64,000 nt of DNA from Bacteroidota bacterium (lineage in GTDB: Bacteria; Bacteroidota; Bacteroidia; Chitinophagales; Chitinophagaceae), in contig JAFDXY010000001.1 of the NCBI GenBank assembly GCA_018267725.1, forward strand, positions 1 through 64,000, written 5' to 3'. Positions within the stretch are counted from its first letter, which is position 1. Each line of letters starts with the position of its first letter. The translations under genes were made by a program, and so were the position numbers. A model generated the notes under the pieces. The model was not told the origin of the DNA, searched no databases, and worked only from the letters and a program-made list of their open reading frames with translations. Below are positions 16,843 to 25,701 of the stretch, one piece after another.

Positions 16843-17271
16843 TTAAACTATTTCCCACTTCTCAATACCGCCCTTTACGATTTTGAATATTGGATGTTGG
16901 TCAATCTTTTTAAGTTTACTCAACATATTAAATTTATTCTCGTCACGTGTTTTTAGTTTATTGAGTAAGTGTTCGGTTTCATATTTAATTTGTCCAGTTG
17001 TTACATACATAGTAGAGGGTTCAAAATTCCAGTCAATTTTTTCTCTGGCAAAATTATAATTTCTTGTCAATGCTTCATTATAAATAGTTGCTAAGTATTG
17101 ATTAATTCTGTCAACTGGTTTTTCAGTCTGTTTAAAACGATCAAGTTGAGGGTGATTACGATAGCCTTTTGTTTTGCCTTCAAGAACGTGTTTAGCAAGA
17201 AGAGTTTCACGCCACAAAGCCACAAGCCCCTTTGTATCTAAATATTTTGGATGAATTGACCATATTCTCAT
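16843..17271 (-). CDS. Pyrimidine-dimer DNA glycosylase / endonuclease V-like protein
   Basis: A 142-residue protein starting MRIWSIHPKYLDTKGLVALW. It resembles the PF03013 family related to T4 DenV, which excises UV-induced pyrimidine dimers. ALWRETLL carries Arg21-Glu22, which line up with T4 Arg22-Glu23 (Glu23 is catalytic). HPQLDRF follows, then a WNFEP segment. T4 uses the alpha-amine of Thr2 as nucleophile; here residue 2 is Arg, so the mechanism may differ. The gene is monocistronic and convergent with the toxin-antitoxin pair. Transfer is likely but unproven. Confidence 0.75.
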   Translation of the reverse strand: MRIWSIHPKYLDTKGLVALWRETLLAKHVLEGKTKGYRNHPQLDRFKQTEKPVDRINQYLATIYNEALTRNYNFAREKIDWNFEPSTMYVTTGQIKYETEHLLNKLKTRDENKFNMLSKLKKIDQHPIFKIVKGGIEKWEIV

Positions 17272-17355
17272 TTGCCTGAATATTGTAAAATTATTGTTAG
17301 AGGTTTATAAGTTAAGAGTTGCTTTAGTGTTTGTATATTATAATATTATATATAT

Positions 17356-19149
17356 TTAATTCATTACCGAAGTACTCATTATAATTTTTCTTTCACCAAT
17401 TTGTTGCCGCCACATAGCGTAGTACAAACCTTTTTCGGTAAGTAATTCATGGTGGCTTCCTGTTTCAACAATTTGCCCTTTTTCTAAAACATAAATTTTA
17501 TCTGCATGCATAATGGTACTTAAACGGTGTGCAATCATTACCGTTATTTGTTCTTTTTCTTTTGATATGCTACGAATGGTGTTGGTTATTTCTTCTTCTG
17601 TAATAGAATCTAATGCCGAGGTTGCTTCATCAAAAATTAATAAATGAGGTTTGCGTAACAATGCACGTGCAATACTTAAACGTTGTTTTTCTCCACCGCT
17701 TAATTTTAAACCGCCTTCTCCAATTATTGTTTCAATTCCTTTTTCTGCACGGGTTAATAAATTATTACAACTTGCTTTTTGTAAGGCTTCTATTATTTGT
17801 TCATCGGTTGCTTGCGGATTAACAAATAATAAATTTTCTTTAATTGTTCCGGCAAATAATTGTGTGTCTTGCGTTACAAAACCAATTTGTTTGCGTAGCT
17901 CTTCAAAATTTAAATCTTCTCCATTAATATTATTATATAAAATTTTTCCTTCTTGCGGCCTGTATAAACCAACTAATAATTTTACTAATGTACTTTTTCC
18001 TGCACCGCTTGGGCCAACAAAGGCAATGGTTTCTCCTTTCTTCACATCAAAACAAATATTATCTAATGCTTTGTATTGTGCTGTTTGGTGTTTGAACGAA
18101 ACATTTGCAAACGTTAATTCTTCTGCTACGCCTATATGCTTTGGTGTGTAAGGAATAGGTTCTGGTTTTTTAAGCATTAAATTATGAAAATTATTTAATG
18201 ATGCTTCTGCTTCGCGATAGCTTAAAATAATATTTCCAATTTCTTGCATTGGTCCAAATATGAAGAAACTATAAAATTGTAATGAGATGAATTGCCCAGT
18301 GGTTAATACATCTCTAAAAATTAACCATAATAATGTAAACGTAATTATTTGACGTAAAAAATTAACCATAGTGCCTTGTATAAAACTTAATGCACGTATG
18401 CTTTTTACTTTGCGTAACTCTAATCCTAAAATTTTAAATGTGTTGTTGTTTAATCTTTTTACTTCTTGTTGTGTAAGCCCTAAACTTTTTACAATTTCTA
18501 TGTTGCGTAAACTTTCTGTTGTACTTCCTGCTAATGCTGTGGTTTCTTTTACAATTGTTTTTTGAATGGTTTTTATTTTTTTACTTAATAAATTAGTTAC
18601 TAAACCAATTAACAATGTTCCACCTAAATAAACGGGCATAATACTCCAATGTAATTTGGTTGCATAAATAGAAACAAAAACAATGCTTACTAAAATTCCA
18701 AAAAATACATTAATAAAATATCCTATAAATTTTTCTGTATCTGCTCTTACTTTGGTTAAGATAGATAAGGTTTCTCCGCTGCGTTGGTCTTCAAACTCTT
18801 GAAAAGGCAAACTCATAGAATGTTGTAAACCATCTGTAAAAATAGTTGCACCAAATTTTTGCACAATTACATTTACTGCATAATCTTGAAATGCTTTAGC
18901 AATACGGCTTACCATTGCAGTGCCTACCAAAAGCATTAAATAAAATAAAAGCCCGTTTACAAATTCATGCTCGGTTCTAGTTTGCATACCTGCTTTATCT
19001 GTTGTGTGCGGGTGTGTGGCAAAACCATCAATTAATTTACCAACCAACATAGGATCGAACAAAGAAAAAACCTGATTTACAGATGCAAGAAATAAAGCCA
19101 ACAGAACTAACCAACGATAAGGTTTAATATACTTTAATAAAATTTTCAT
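17356..19149 (-). CDS. ABC exporter, fused permease and ATPase
   Basis: A 597-residue half-transporter. The N-terminal six-helix type IV exporter membrane domain (PF00664) spans residues 1-310. The ATPase domain has Walker A GPSGAGKST (near residue 380), signature LSGGEKQR, Walker B LLIFDEATSALD and the switch His in IAHRLST. It probably works as a homodimer exporting lipids, drugs or peptides from the inner membrane; the substrate is not shown by sequence. It is separated from its neighbours by over 80 bases on each side. Confidence 0.9.
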   Translation of the reverse strand: MKILLKYIKPYRWLVLLALFLASVNQVFSLFDPMLVGKLIDGFATHPHTTDKAGMQTRTEHEFVNGLLFYLMLLVGTAMVSRIAKAFQDYAVNVIVQKFGATIFTDGLQHSMSLPFQEFEDQRSGETLSILTKVRADTEKFIGYFINVFFGILVSIVFVSIYATKLHWSIMPVYLGGTLLIGLVTNLLSKKIKTIQKTIVKETTALAGSTTESLRNIEIVKSLGLTQQEVKRLNNNTFKILGLELRKVKSIRALSFIQGTMVNFLRQIITFTLLWLIFRDVLTTGQFISLQFYSFFIFGPMQEIGNIILSYREAEASLNNFHNLMLKKPEPIPYTPKHIGVAEELTFANVSFKHQTAQYKALDNICFDVKKGETIAFVGPSGAGKSTLVKLLVGLYRPQEGKILYNNINGEDLNFEELRKQIGFVTQDTQLFAGTIKENLLFVNPQATDEQIIEALQKASCNNLLTRAEKGIETIIGEGGLKLSGGEKQRLSIARALLRKPHLLIFDEATSALDSITEEEITNTIRSISKEKEQITVMIAHRLSTIMHADKIYVLEKGQIVETGSHHELLTEKGLYYAMWRQQIGERKIIMSTSVMN

Positions 19150-19281
19150 ACAGTTTTGGTTACTTTATTTTTTGCAGAAGAGAAAATAATGAGAACTTAT
19201 TTGTTTATACAATTGTAAACAAAAATGTAAGACAGATAATAATTTTTTTATAAGAATTTTTAGAAAAATAATAGCAGCCTA

Positions 19282-19638
19282 CTATTGTTTTTCTTCTTGC
19301 TTAGTTTGGTTATGGTTACCCCACATGCTGCATTTATTTCTCCATTCTTGTTTAAATTTTTCTTTTTCTTCAACACTCATGTGTTCCCATTTTTCTTTCA
19401 TTTCAAAATTCCATTTTCTTTTATGTTTTGAGAAACCTTTACCAAAGCCACCAAATAAAATTTTACTTAAAAGTAATATACCTACTGCTTGCCAAAAGCT
19501 AATTAGTTTAACACCTGTAACGGTAACTAAAACTCCGTTCCATAAAAGCATTACTACCCAACTTAATAAAGCTGCTATTGATATTACACAAATAGTAATA
19601 CCTATTATTTTTTTTGCCCAAAATTTTTTGTTGTTCAT
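19282..19638 (-). CDS. Small membrane protein cotranscribed with ECF sigma factor
   Basis: A 118-residue protein with two hydrophobic helices (about 9-33 and 40-62). A cytosolic basic tail is rich in Lys, Glu and Trp (FGKGFSKHKRKWNFEMKEKW, then a SVEEKEKFKQEW stretch). It starts 9 bases after the ECF sigma factor gene, so the two form an operon. It could act as an anti-sigma or sensor partner by position, but it lacks a recognisable anti-sigma domain. I do not recognise a named family. Confidence 0.72.
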   Translation of the reverse strand: MNNKKFWAKKIIGITICVISIAALLSWVVMLLWNGVLVTVTGVKLISFWQAVGILLLSKILFGGFGKGFSKHKRKWNFEMKEKWEHMSVEEKEKFKQEWRNKCSMWGNHNQTKQEEKQ

Positions 19639-19647
19639 ATAGTTTTT

Positions 19648-20223
19648 TTAATAATTTAATAATTCTGTTTTTAATGTTTGCAATCTTTTACGCAAATGAA
19701 GTACAGCATAACGTTTGCGAGACAGTAAAGTGTTTACGGTTTCGCCGGTTTGTATGGCAATGTCTTTAAAAGAAATTCCTTCTAATTCGTTTTGTATAAA
19801 TACGCTGCGTTGCTCTTCGGGTAATTCGTTTAAAGCGGTGTTGAGTGTTTCCCAAAACAGGTTGCGTAAATATTCTGTTTCGGGGTTGTTATCTTTTGCA
19901 AAAAATAAATCTGTCCAACTAAAATCTTCATCATCATTATCTATAAAAATATCTTCTAATAAATCTGGTTTGTGTTTGCGGCTACGGTCAATTATTTTAT
20001 TGCGTGCAACTGTAAAAAGCCAACTTGTAAGTTGTTCTATAGGTTGTGTGTTGCCAACAAACTGATAAAATACATCTTGTAAAATATCTTCGGCATCGGC
20101 ATCATTATTTACACGTTTGCGAATAAAGCCAAGCAGCCTTTTGCTGTAATTATTAACCACTTGGGTAATATTGCGTTTTTGCCCGTTTGCCATTGAGGCA
20201 TCTAAGGTAATAGCTGCATTCAT
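19648..20223 (-). CDS. ECF-type RNA polymerase sigma factor
   Basis: 191 residues with sigma-70 region 2 (DAEDILQDVFYQFVG at about 42-56, then WLFTVARNKIIDRSRK) and region 4 (LNELPEEQRSVFIQNELEGI, then FKDIAIQTGETVNTLLSRKRYAVLHLR). It redirects RNA polymerase to a stress or envelope regulon. It is cotranscribed with a two-helix membrane protein that may control it. It is unrelated in neighbourhood to the second ECF factor at 56941. Confidence 0.92.
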   Translation of the reverse strand: MNAAITLDASMANGQKRNITQVVNNYSKRLLGFIRKRVNNDADAEDILQDVFYQFVGNTQPIEQLTSWLFTVARNKIIDRSRKHKPDLLEDIFIDNDDEDFSWTDLFFAKDNNPETEYLRNLFWETLNTALNELPEEQRSVFIQNELEGISFKDIAIQTGETVNTLLSRKRYAVLHLRKRLQTLKTELLNY

Positions 20224-20261
20224 TAAAAAGATAGACGGTTTGCAAGAAGAAATATTGTAAA

Positions 20262-20292
20262 ATAAAAAACCATTGTATTTTTTACAATGGTT
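20262..20292 (-). terminator. Rho-independent terminator after transketolase subunit
   Basis: Ten-bp perfect arms (AACCATTGTA/TACAATGGTT) surround a 5-base loop. On the minus strand they are followed by TTTTTT. The hairpin lies 24 bases after the transketolase stop. Confidence 0.85.
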
Positions 20293-20315
20293 TAAGTGTA
20301 TGGTTAATAGTGTTT

Positions 20316-21158
20316 TTAATAATCTCCCAAAGTTTCGGGTAGTTGTGCTAAGGCTTTTGCTAACTGATCATCGTTAGGGGCGATGCCATGCCATTCATGG
20401 TGTCCTTCCATAAAATCTACTCCTTTACCCATTATTGTTTTCATTAAAATACATACGGGTTTTTGTTTACTTGTTAATGTTTTTGCTTTGTTTAAACCAT
20501 CAACTACGGCTTGCATATTATTGCCATCCATTTCCATTACTTCCCAATTAAAGGCAAGAAATTTTTCTTTTAAACTTTCTAAACCCATTACATCGTGTGT
20601 TGGTCCGTCAATTTGTTGGCCGTTATAATCTATGGTTGCAATTAAATTATCAACTTTATGATGTGCAGCAAACATAATGGCTTCCCAGTTTTGACCTTCA
20701 TCTAATTCTCCATCTCCATGTAATGAGAAAACGTATCTATCGTCTTTATTCAACTTTTTAGTTAATGCTGCACCAATGGCAACACTCATACCTTGACCTA
20801 AAGAACCGCTTGACATTCTTACACCCGGCAAATGCTCGTGTGTGGTTGGGTGGCCTTGTAGGCGAGAGTTTATTCTTCTAAAAGAAGATAATTCTTTCAC
20901 ATCAAAATATCCTGCTCTTGCTAAAACAGAATAAAATAATGGAGAAATATGACCGTTTGATAAAAAGAAAACATCTTCTTCAATACCATCCATAGAAAAG
21001 TTGGTATTGTGCTTCATAGTATTAAAATATAAAGCAGTTAAAAAATCGGCACAACCTAAAGAACCGCCCGGGTGGCCGCTTTGCACGGCATGTACCATGC
21101 GTACAATATCTCTTCTTACTTGTGTGGCAATGTTTTGTAACTCGGTAACTGTACTCAT
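20316..21158 (-). CDS. Transketolase, N-terminal (TPP-binding) subunit
   Basis: A 280-residue protein matching only the first half of transketolase. It has HAVQSGHPGGSLGCADFL (23-40), LSNGHISPLFYSVLARAGYF and the thiamine-diphosphate motif HGDGELDEGQNWEA. The pyrimidine-binding and C-terminal domains are missing. In organisms with split transketolase the second subunit normally lies next to it, but neither flank encodes it here. The family works in the pentose phosphate pathway. An alternative is another split TPP enzyme. Confidence 0.88.
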   Translation of the reverse strand: MSTVTELQNIATQVRRDIVRMVHAVQSGHPGGSLGCADFLTALYFNTMKHNTNFSMDGIEEDVFFLSNGHISPLFYSVLARAGYFDVKELSSFRRINSRLQGHPTTHEHLPGVRMSSGSLGQGMSVAIGAALTKKLNKDDRYVFSLHGDGELDEGQNWEAIMFAAHHKVDNLIATIDYNGQQIDGPTHDVMGLESLKEKFLAFNWEVMEMDGNNMQAVVDGLNKAKTLTSKQKPVCILMKTIMGKGVDFMEGHHEWHGIAPNDDQLAKALAQLPETLGDY

Positions 21159-21362
21159 ATTTTTTGTTTGAAAGCAGCAAATGTAAGTGCAAAATGCTGC
21201 TATATAAAATCAAACTAACTTGTTTTAGTAATATTATTTTACAGTTAGATTTGATAGTTTTGAGTGATTTTAGTAGGTAGTTATACAAAAATGTTGTTAT
21301 ATTGCACAACCCTAACAAGATTAAACCTTTAATCAGTATCCTATAAGGTCAAACTTAGTAAT

Positions 21363-22511
21363 ATGGAATCTATAATTATAGGGATAATACTGTCTTTCAT
21401 TCTTACTTTTTATTCAATACCGGCTATTATTTCAATTGCCAGCATGAAGAAATTGTACGATTATCCTGATGAAAGAAAAGTGCATGTTAGCCCTATTCCT
21501 TCATTAGGTGGTGTTGGAATATTTGGAGGTTTTTTATTAGGATTATTAATAGCTGCAGATATTAGCTCTGTAATACAACATTTTCAGTTTCTTATTGCGG
21601 CTTTTATTATTGTTTTTTTTCTGGGTGTTAAAGATGATATTCTTATTATTACTCCGTTAAAAAAGTTTATTGGCCAAGTTGTGGTTGGCTTACTTTTAAT
21701 GTTTAAAGCAGGTGTTTTAATTCAGAATATGTACGGTTTTTTAAGTATTACAACTATAGAGCCTACGCTTAGTTTTTTTCTTACATTATTTACCATTATT
21801 GTTATTACCAATGCATTTAATTTAATTGATGGAATAGATGGTTTGGCTGCTATGTTAAGTATAATTTCATTATCGGTTTTTGGTGTTTTCTTTTATTTAA
21901 ATCACGATATATTTTATGCACTACTTGCTTTTTGTTTTGTAGCAAGTTTATTGGCGTTTTTAATTTATAATTTTCATCCGGCAAAAATTTTTATGGGAGA
22001 TACCGGCTCAACTTTAAGTGGATTATTAAATGCTATTTTGGTTATTCATTTTATTAATACAGCCGAAAATTCAACACTTCTTCCGCACCTTTCTTCTCCT
22101 GCAATGGGCTTTGGAATTTTATTAATTCCTATGTTAGATACATTAAGAGTTTTTGGAATAAGAATATTACATGGAAGAAGCCCTTTCTCGCCCGATAGAA
22201 ATCATTTACATCATATTCTTTTAGATAGAGGTTTATCTCATAAAACTATCACACTTTCATTAAGTTCATTTGCGTTGCTGTTTATTTTATTATCATATTT
22301 TGCTTTGCCTTTGGGCACTACAAAAGTTATCTTAATTCAAATAGTATTATTCTTTACAGGAATTTTTGTTTTGCATATTACTAAACCAAAATCTATGCAA
22401 TTGTATGTAGTGAATGATGATGAAATAGAAACAACTACGCAAACTTCTTTCTTAAGCAACATTAATAAAGCCTTATTTAATAAAACCGAACAGCAAATTA
22501 AAAACAATTAA
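21363..22511 (+). CDS. WecA/MraY-family polyprenyl-phosphate glycosyl-1-phosphate transferase
   Basis: A 382-residue polytopic membrane protein with about ten helices. The family motifs are present: SLGGVGIF, VKDDI, NAFNLIDGIDGLA, FHPAKIFMGDTGS and the HLHHILLDRG histidine motif typical of the WecA/TagO branch (PF00953). It would transfer a sugar-1-phosphate from a UDP-sugar to undecaprenyl phosphate, starting O-antigen or other surface glycan synthesis. It therefore acts upstream of the Wzz/ligase-like genes at the left of the window, although it is not linked to them. Confidence 0.92.
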   Translation: MESIIIGIILSFILTFYSIPAIISIASMKKLYDYPDERKVHVSPIPSLGGVGIFGGFLLGLLIAADISSVIQHFQFLIAAFIIVFFLGVKDDILIITPLKKFIGQVVVGLLLMFKAGVLIQNMYGFLSITTIEPTLSFFLTLFTIIVITNAFNLIDGIDGLAAMLSIISLSVFGVFFYLNHDIFYALLAFCFVASLLAFLIYNFHPAKIFMGDTGSTLSGLLNAILVIHFINTAENSTLLPHLSSPAMGFGILLIPMLDTLRVFGIRILHGRSPFSPDRNHLHHILLDRGLSHKTITLSLSSFALLFILLSYFALPLGTTKVILIQIVLFFTGIFVLHITKPKSMQLYVVNDDEIETTTQTSFLSNINKALFNKTEQQIKNN

Positions 22512-22581
22512 GTTTTTTTAAATGTTTTTTAGATTGTTTGTATAGTTAGCTGCATTAGATTTGCTGCGGTAAAAAATTATT

Positions 22582-23145
22582 ATGCAGGAAGAATTAGATT
22601 TAATTATTGAAGATGCTGCCGATAGCATGACAAAAGCTATTGCACATTTAGAAAGTGAATTAGTAAAAATAAGAGCTGGAAAAGCAAGTCCTACAATGCT
22701 TGATGGTATTATGGTTGAATACTACGGCACACCAACACCCATTAATCAGGTAGCAAATATTAGCGTATTAGATGCTAAAACCATAAGCATACAACCTTGG
22801 GAAAAACCAATGCTGGCTGCAATTGAAAGAGCTATTATGCAGGCAAATATTGGTGTTACACCACAAAATGATGGAGTACAAATAAGACTATACTTACCAC
22901 CATTAACCGAAGAGAGAAGAAAAGAATTATACAAAAAAGCAAGTGCCGAAGGAGAAAATTCTAAAATAGCCATAAGAAATATTAGAAGAGATAATATTGA
23001 ACAAATTAAAAAATTACAAAAAGACGGTTTAAGTGAAGATGCTACCAAAGACGGTGAAAAATCTATTCAAGAATTAACAGATAAACATATTAGTTTAGTT
23101 GATAAACATTTGGCAGCTAAAGAAAAAGAAATGATGACTGTATAA
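22582..23145 (+). CDS. frr: Ribosome recycling factor
   Basis: 187 residues, the standard length. The N-terminal helix has the VKIRAGKASPTMLDGIMVEY-type signature and EYYGTPTPINQVANI. The second domain contains LPPLTEERRKELYKKA and IRNIRRDNIEQIKKL. It splits post-termination ribosomes together with EF-G. A strong hairpin follows at 23170. Confidence 0.97.
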   Translation: MQEELDLIIEDAADSMTKAIAHLESELVKIRAGKASPTMLDGIMVEYYGTPTPINQVANISVLDAKTISIQPWEKPMLAAIERAIMQANIGVTPQNDGVQIRLYLPPLTEERRKELYKKASAEGENSKIAIRNIRRDNIEQIKKLQKDGLSEDATKDGEKSIQELTDKHISLVDKHLAAKEKEMMTV

Positions 23146-23165
23146 AATATTTCCTTAAAAATTAT

Positions 23166-24065
23166 TTACATCCCTTTTTGTTTTTTAAACAAAGAGGGAT
23201 TTTTATTGGCAGCATTTACAATATACACGCCCAATAAAATAACAAATAAACTTACTATTATTTGTAGTGTAATTTTTTCGTTTCTTAATAAACCCAATAA
23301 CACCGCAACAATAGGAATACCATAAGTAACCATTGATGCAAATAAAGCTCCTGCTTTTTTTAAAAGCCTGTAAAATAAAACGGTAGCAATAGCAGTACCC
23401 ATAATACCTAATAAACAACTTGCTCCCGTACTTAACAAAAAATCTTTATGTGTAAACTGAAATTTAAAATAACCTGTATAAAAAAGAATAATTAAAGAAG
23501 GAATAACCAATAACCCAAATGCAACAGTGGCAATATTAAGAGAGCCAATTTCTTGCAAATGTTTTCCTACCATATTTACATTAATACCATACATTAAAGT
23601 TGCCAATAATATTAATAACGAGTAAGAAATATTACTAAAATCAATTTTGCCGCCACCGGTAAAAAGTAATAGTAACCCAATAAACCCAATAAAAACACCT
23701 GTTATTTTTATAGCATTGGCATGTATATTAAAAAACAACATACCAATAATTATAGTAAACAATGGTGTAAGTGCATTTAAAATACCTGCAATAGAACTAT
23801 CAATTTTTGTTTCGGCAAGGCAAAATAAAAATGCAGGAATAAAATTTCCTACCAAACCAGAAAATAGTACAATAATAATTTTATTTCTTGGTATTTGTTT
23901 CCATGCTTTTATAAAAAAAGGAAGCAACACAAAGCCTGCACTAAAAATTCTTAATGCTGCAACTTGATAAGGGCTAAGCACATTCATTCCTTCTTTCATT
24001 AAAATAAAAGAGCTACCCCAAATTGCAGAAAGTACCAAAAACAAAATCCATTTAATAAACATCAT
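23166..24065 (-). CDS. EamA/DMT-family membrane exporter
   Basis: A 299-residue protein with ten predicted helices in two EamA repeats (PF00892). The first begins LVLSAIWGSSFILMKEG and the second around TGASCLLGIMGTAIATVLFY. These inner-membrane proteins usually export amino acids, metabolites or drugs. The gene is isolated and convergent with frr. Its last codons encode one arm of the frr terminator. No substrate clue is visible. Confidence 0.9.
   Translation of the reverse strand: MMFIKWILFLVLSAIWGSSFILMKEGMNVLSPYQVAALRIFSAGFVLLPFFIKAWKQIPRNKIIIVLFSGLVGNFIPAFLFCLAETKIDSSIAGILNALTPLFTIIIGMLFFNIHANAIKITGVFIGFIGLLLLFTGGGKIDFSNISYSLLILLATLMYGINVNMVGKHLQEIGSLNIATVAFGLLVIPSLIILFYTGYFKFQFTHKDFLLSTGASCLLGIMGTAIATVLFYRLLKKAGALFASMVTYGIPIVAVLLGLLRNEKITLQIIVSLFVILLGVYIVNAANKNPSLFKKQKGM
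23170..23205 (+). terminator. Terminator of frr lying inside the 3' end of the convergent EamA gene
   Basis: Fourteen-bp arms (ATCCCTTTTTGTTT with AAACAAAGAGGGAT, one G-T pair) surround a TTT loop and are followed by TTTTT on the plus strand. The hairpin overlaps the last codons of the minus-strand transporter gene. Confidence 0.75.
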
Positions 24066-24167
24066 TATATATTTTGTATTTAAGCAAAGATGATTGTTTT
24101 GATATAGAAAATTTTTTGTTTATCAAATAAAGTATTTACTTTTCAACTTCAACAAAAAAATAATTTT

Positions 24168-24605
24168 ATGGGAATGATGAAAGAATTTAAAGAATTTGCC
24201 ATGCGTGGCAATTTGGTAGATGTAGCCGTAGCTTTTGTTATGGGTGCTGCATTTGGCAAAATTGTTTCTTCGTTTGTTGATGGTATTGTAATGCCTTTAG
24301 TGGGTATGCTTACCGGCGGCATAGATTTTAACGATAAAAAAATTATTCTTAAAGATGCCCTACCCGAAGTAAAAGATGCTGCAGGCAATGTGGTAACAAA
24401 AGCAGTGGCAGAAGTTTCTATAAAATACGGAACATTTATAACCAATGTAATAGATTTTATTATAGTAGCCTTTGCCGTATTTATGGTAATTAAAGCAATT
24501 AATTCAACAAAGAAAAAAGAAGAAGCTGCTGCACCGGCTGCACCTCCAGAGCCATCTTCAACCGATAAATTATTAACAGAAATACGCGATGCATTAAAAA
24601 AATAA
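24168..24605 (+). CDS. mscL: Large-conductance mechanosensitive channel
   Basis: A 145-residue channel subunit. The N-terminal amphipathic helix FKEFAMRGNLVDVAVAFVMG leads into TM1 (GAAFGKIVSSFVDGIVMPL). A periplasmic loop (about 50-85) follows, then TM2 (TFITNVIDFIIVAFAVFMVI) and a basic C-terminal bundle. An Ala/Pro linker precedes the last helix. As a homopentamer it relieves osmotic downshock. It has its own terminator. Confidence 0.96.
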   Translation: MGMMKEFKEFAMRGNLVDVAVAFVMGAAFGKIVSSFVDGIVMPLVGMLTGGIDFNDKKIILKDALPEVKDAAGNVVTKAVAEVSIKYGTFITNVIDFIIVAFAVFMVIKAINSTKKKEEAAAPAAPPEPSSTDKLLTEIRDALKK

Positions 24606-24618
24606 TTTCATACTTATT

Positions 24619-24650
24619 CATCCCGCCAAATACAGGTGGGATGTTTATTT
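24619..24650 (+). terminator. Rho-independent terminator after mscL
   Basis: Nine-bp arms CATCCCGCC/GGTGGGATG (one G-T) surround a 7-base loop and are followed by a T-rich run, 14 bases after the stop. Confidence 0.85.
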
Positions 24651-24724
24651 TGGTGGATAACTAAACATACCGCAAAGCAATATTTCTTGCTTAAATACCT
24701 TTATTTGCAGTTAAAGATTTTTGT

Positions 24725-25579
24725 GTGAATACAACAACTTACCAAATTAAATTAGATCAGTTTGAAGGTCCTTTCGATTTATTATTATTTTTTATTGAAA
24801 GAGATGAATTAGATATTTATAATATCCCTATCACCAAAATAACCAACGATTTTCTTGATTACATACACACACAAGAAAAATTAAATATTGAATTAAGCAG
24901 CGAGTTTATTTTGTTCATATCAACCCTTATGCGTATTAAAGCAAAACTATTATTGCCACGCAAAGAGATAGATGCACAAGGAAATGAGATAGACCCCCGA
25001 CAAGAATTAATTGATAAAATTTTAGAATATAAAAAATTCAAAGAAGCTGCAGTAAAAATGGCCGAAATGGAAGCTGAACGTTTATTAATGGTTAAACGTG
25101 GCAACTTACATAAAGAATTACATACTATTGGAGAGGAGGCGGGCGAAGGCACAGAAATTCAAACCATTACTTTATTCAAATTAATGAAGGCTTTTGAAAA
25201 AGTAATGCAACGTGTACACGACCGCCAAAACAAACCCGTACACACCGTAGTTCGCTACAACTACACTATGGAAGGCAGCAGAGATTATATGACGGAGTTT
25301 GTAAAGAGAGAAAAAACTGTATCGTTTGAAAAAGTTTTTGAAGTGTGCGAAAACCGTATTCATGCATTATTTCTTTTCTTATCAATGTTAGAATTAACGC
25401 AACAGAAATACATGAAACTGTTAATAGGCGAAGGCAGAAATAATTTTATTATAGAATGGAATGATAATAGAGAAGAAGATTTGCAATTTGCCGGAAATGA
25501 AGTTGAGAGAGCTACCGAAGAAGATACGCCACCAATAATAGAAGATGGCGATAATGATTTTAATCCACAGCTGAATTAA
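24725..25579 (+). CDS. scpA: Segregation and condensation protein A
   Basis: A 284-residue kleisin. Residues 1-85 carry the ScpA signature FEGPFDLLLFFIERDELDIY, then the EFILFISTLMRIKAKLLLP block. The C-terminal winged helix (about 190-255) contains SFEKVFEVCENRIHALFLFL. It bridges SMC heads with ScpB to organise chromosomes. Translation most likely begins at GTG 24725, as no ATG precedes the conserved N-terminus. scpB is not adjacent. Confidence 0.93.
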   Translation: MNTTTYQIKLDQFEGPFDLLLFFIERDELDIYNIPITKITNDFLDYIHTQEKLNIELSSEFILFISTLMRIKAKLLLPRKEIDAQGNEIDPRQELIDKILEYKKFKEAAVKMAEMEAERLLMVKRGNLHKELHTIGEEAGEGTEIQTITLFKLMKAFEKVMQRVHDRQNKPVHTVVRYNYTMEGSRDYMTEFVKREKTVSFEKVFEVCENRIHALFLFLSMLELTQQKYMKLLIGEGRNNFIIEWNDNREEDLQFAGNEVERATEEDTPPIIEDGDNDFNPQLN

Positions 25580-25652
25580 AAATTGAAAAAAAGTATTATT
25601 CTGTTTGTTTATATAATAACTTCCTTAACATCTTTCTTTTTAATATATAAAT

Positions 25653-25686
25653 AAAAATCCCCGCATTTGTATGCGAGGATTTTTTT
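25653..25686. terminator. Bidirectional terminator between scpA and the RRM gene
   Basis: The arms ATCCcCGCAT/ATGCGaGGAT have one C-A mismatch and a TTGT loop, with a T run on the plus side and A-rich flank on the other. It serves both convergent genes. Its core closely resembles the tatA-tatC hairpin at 47903. Confidence 0.82.
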
Positions 25687-25701
25687 ATAGTGGAGATAAT
25701 A

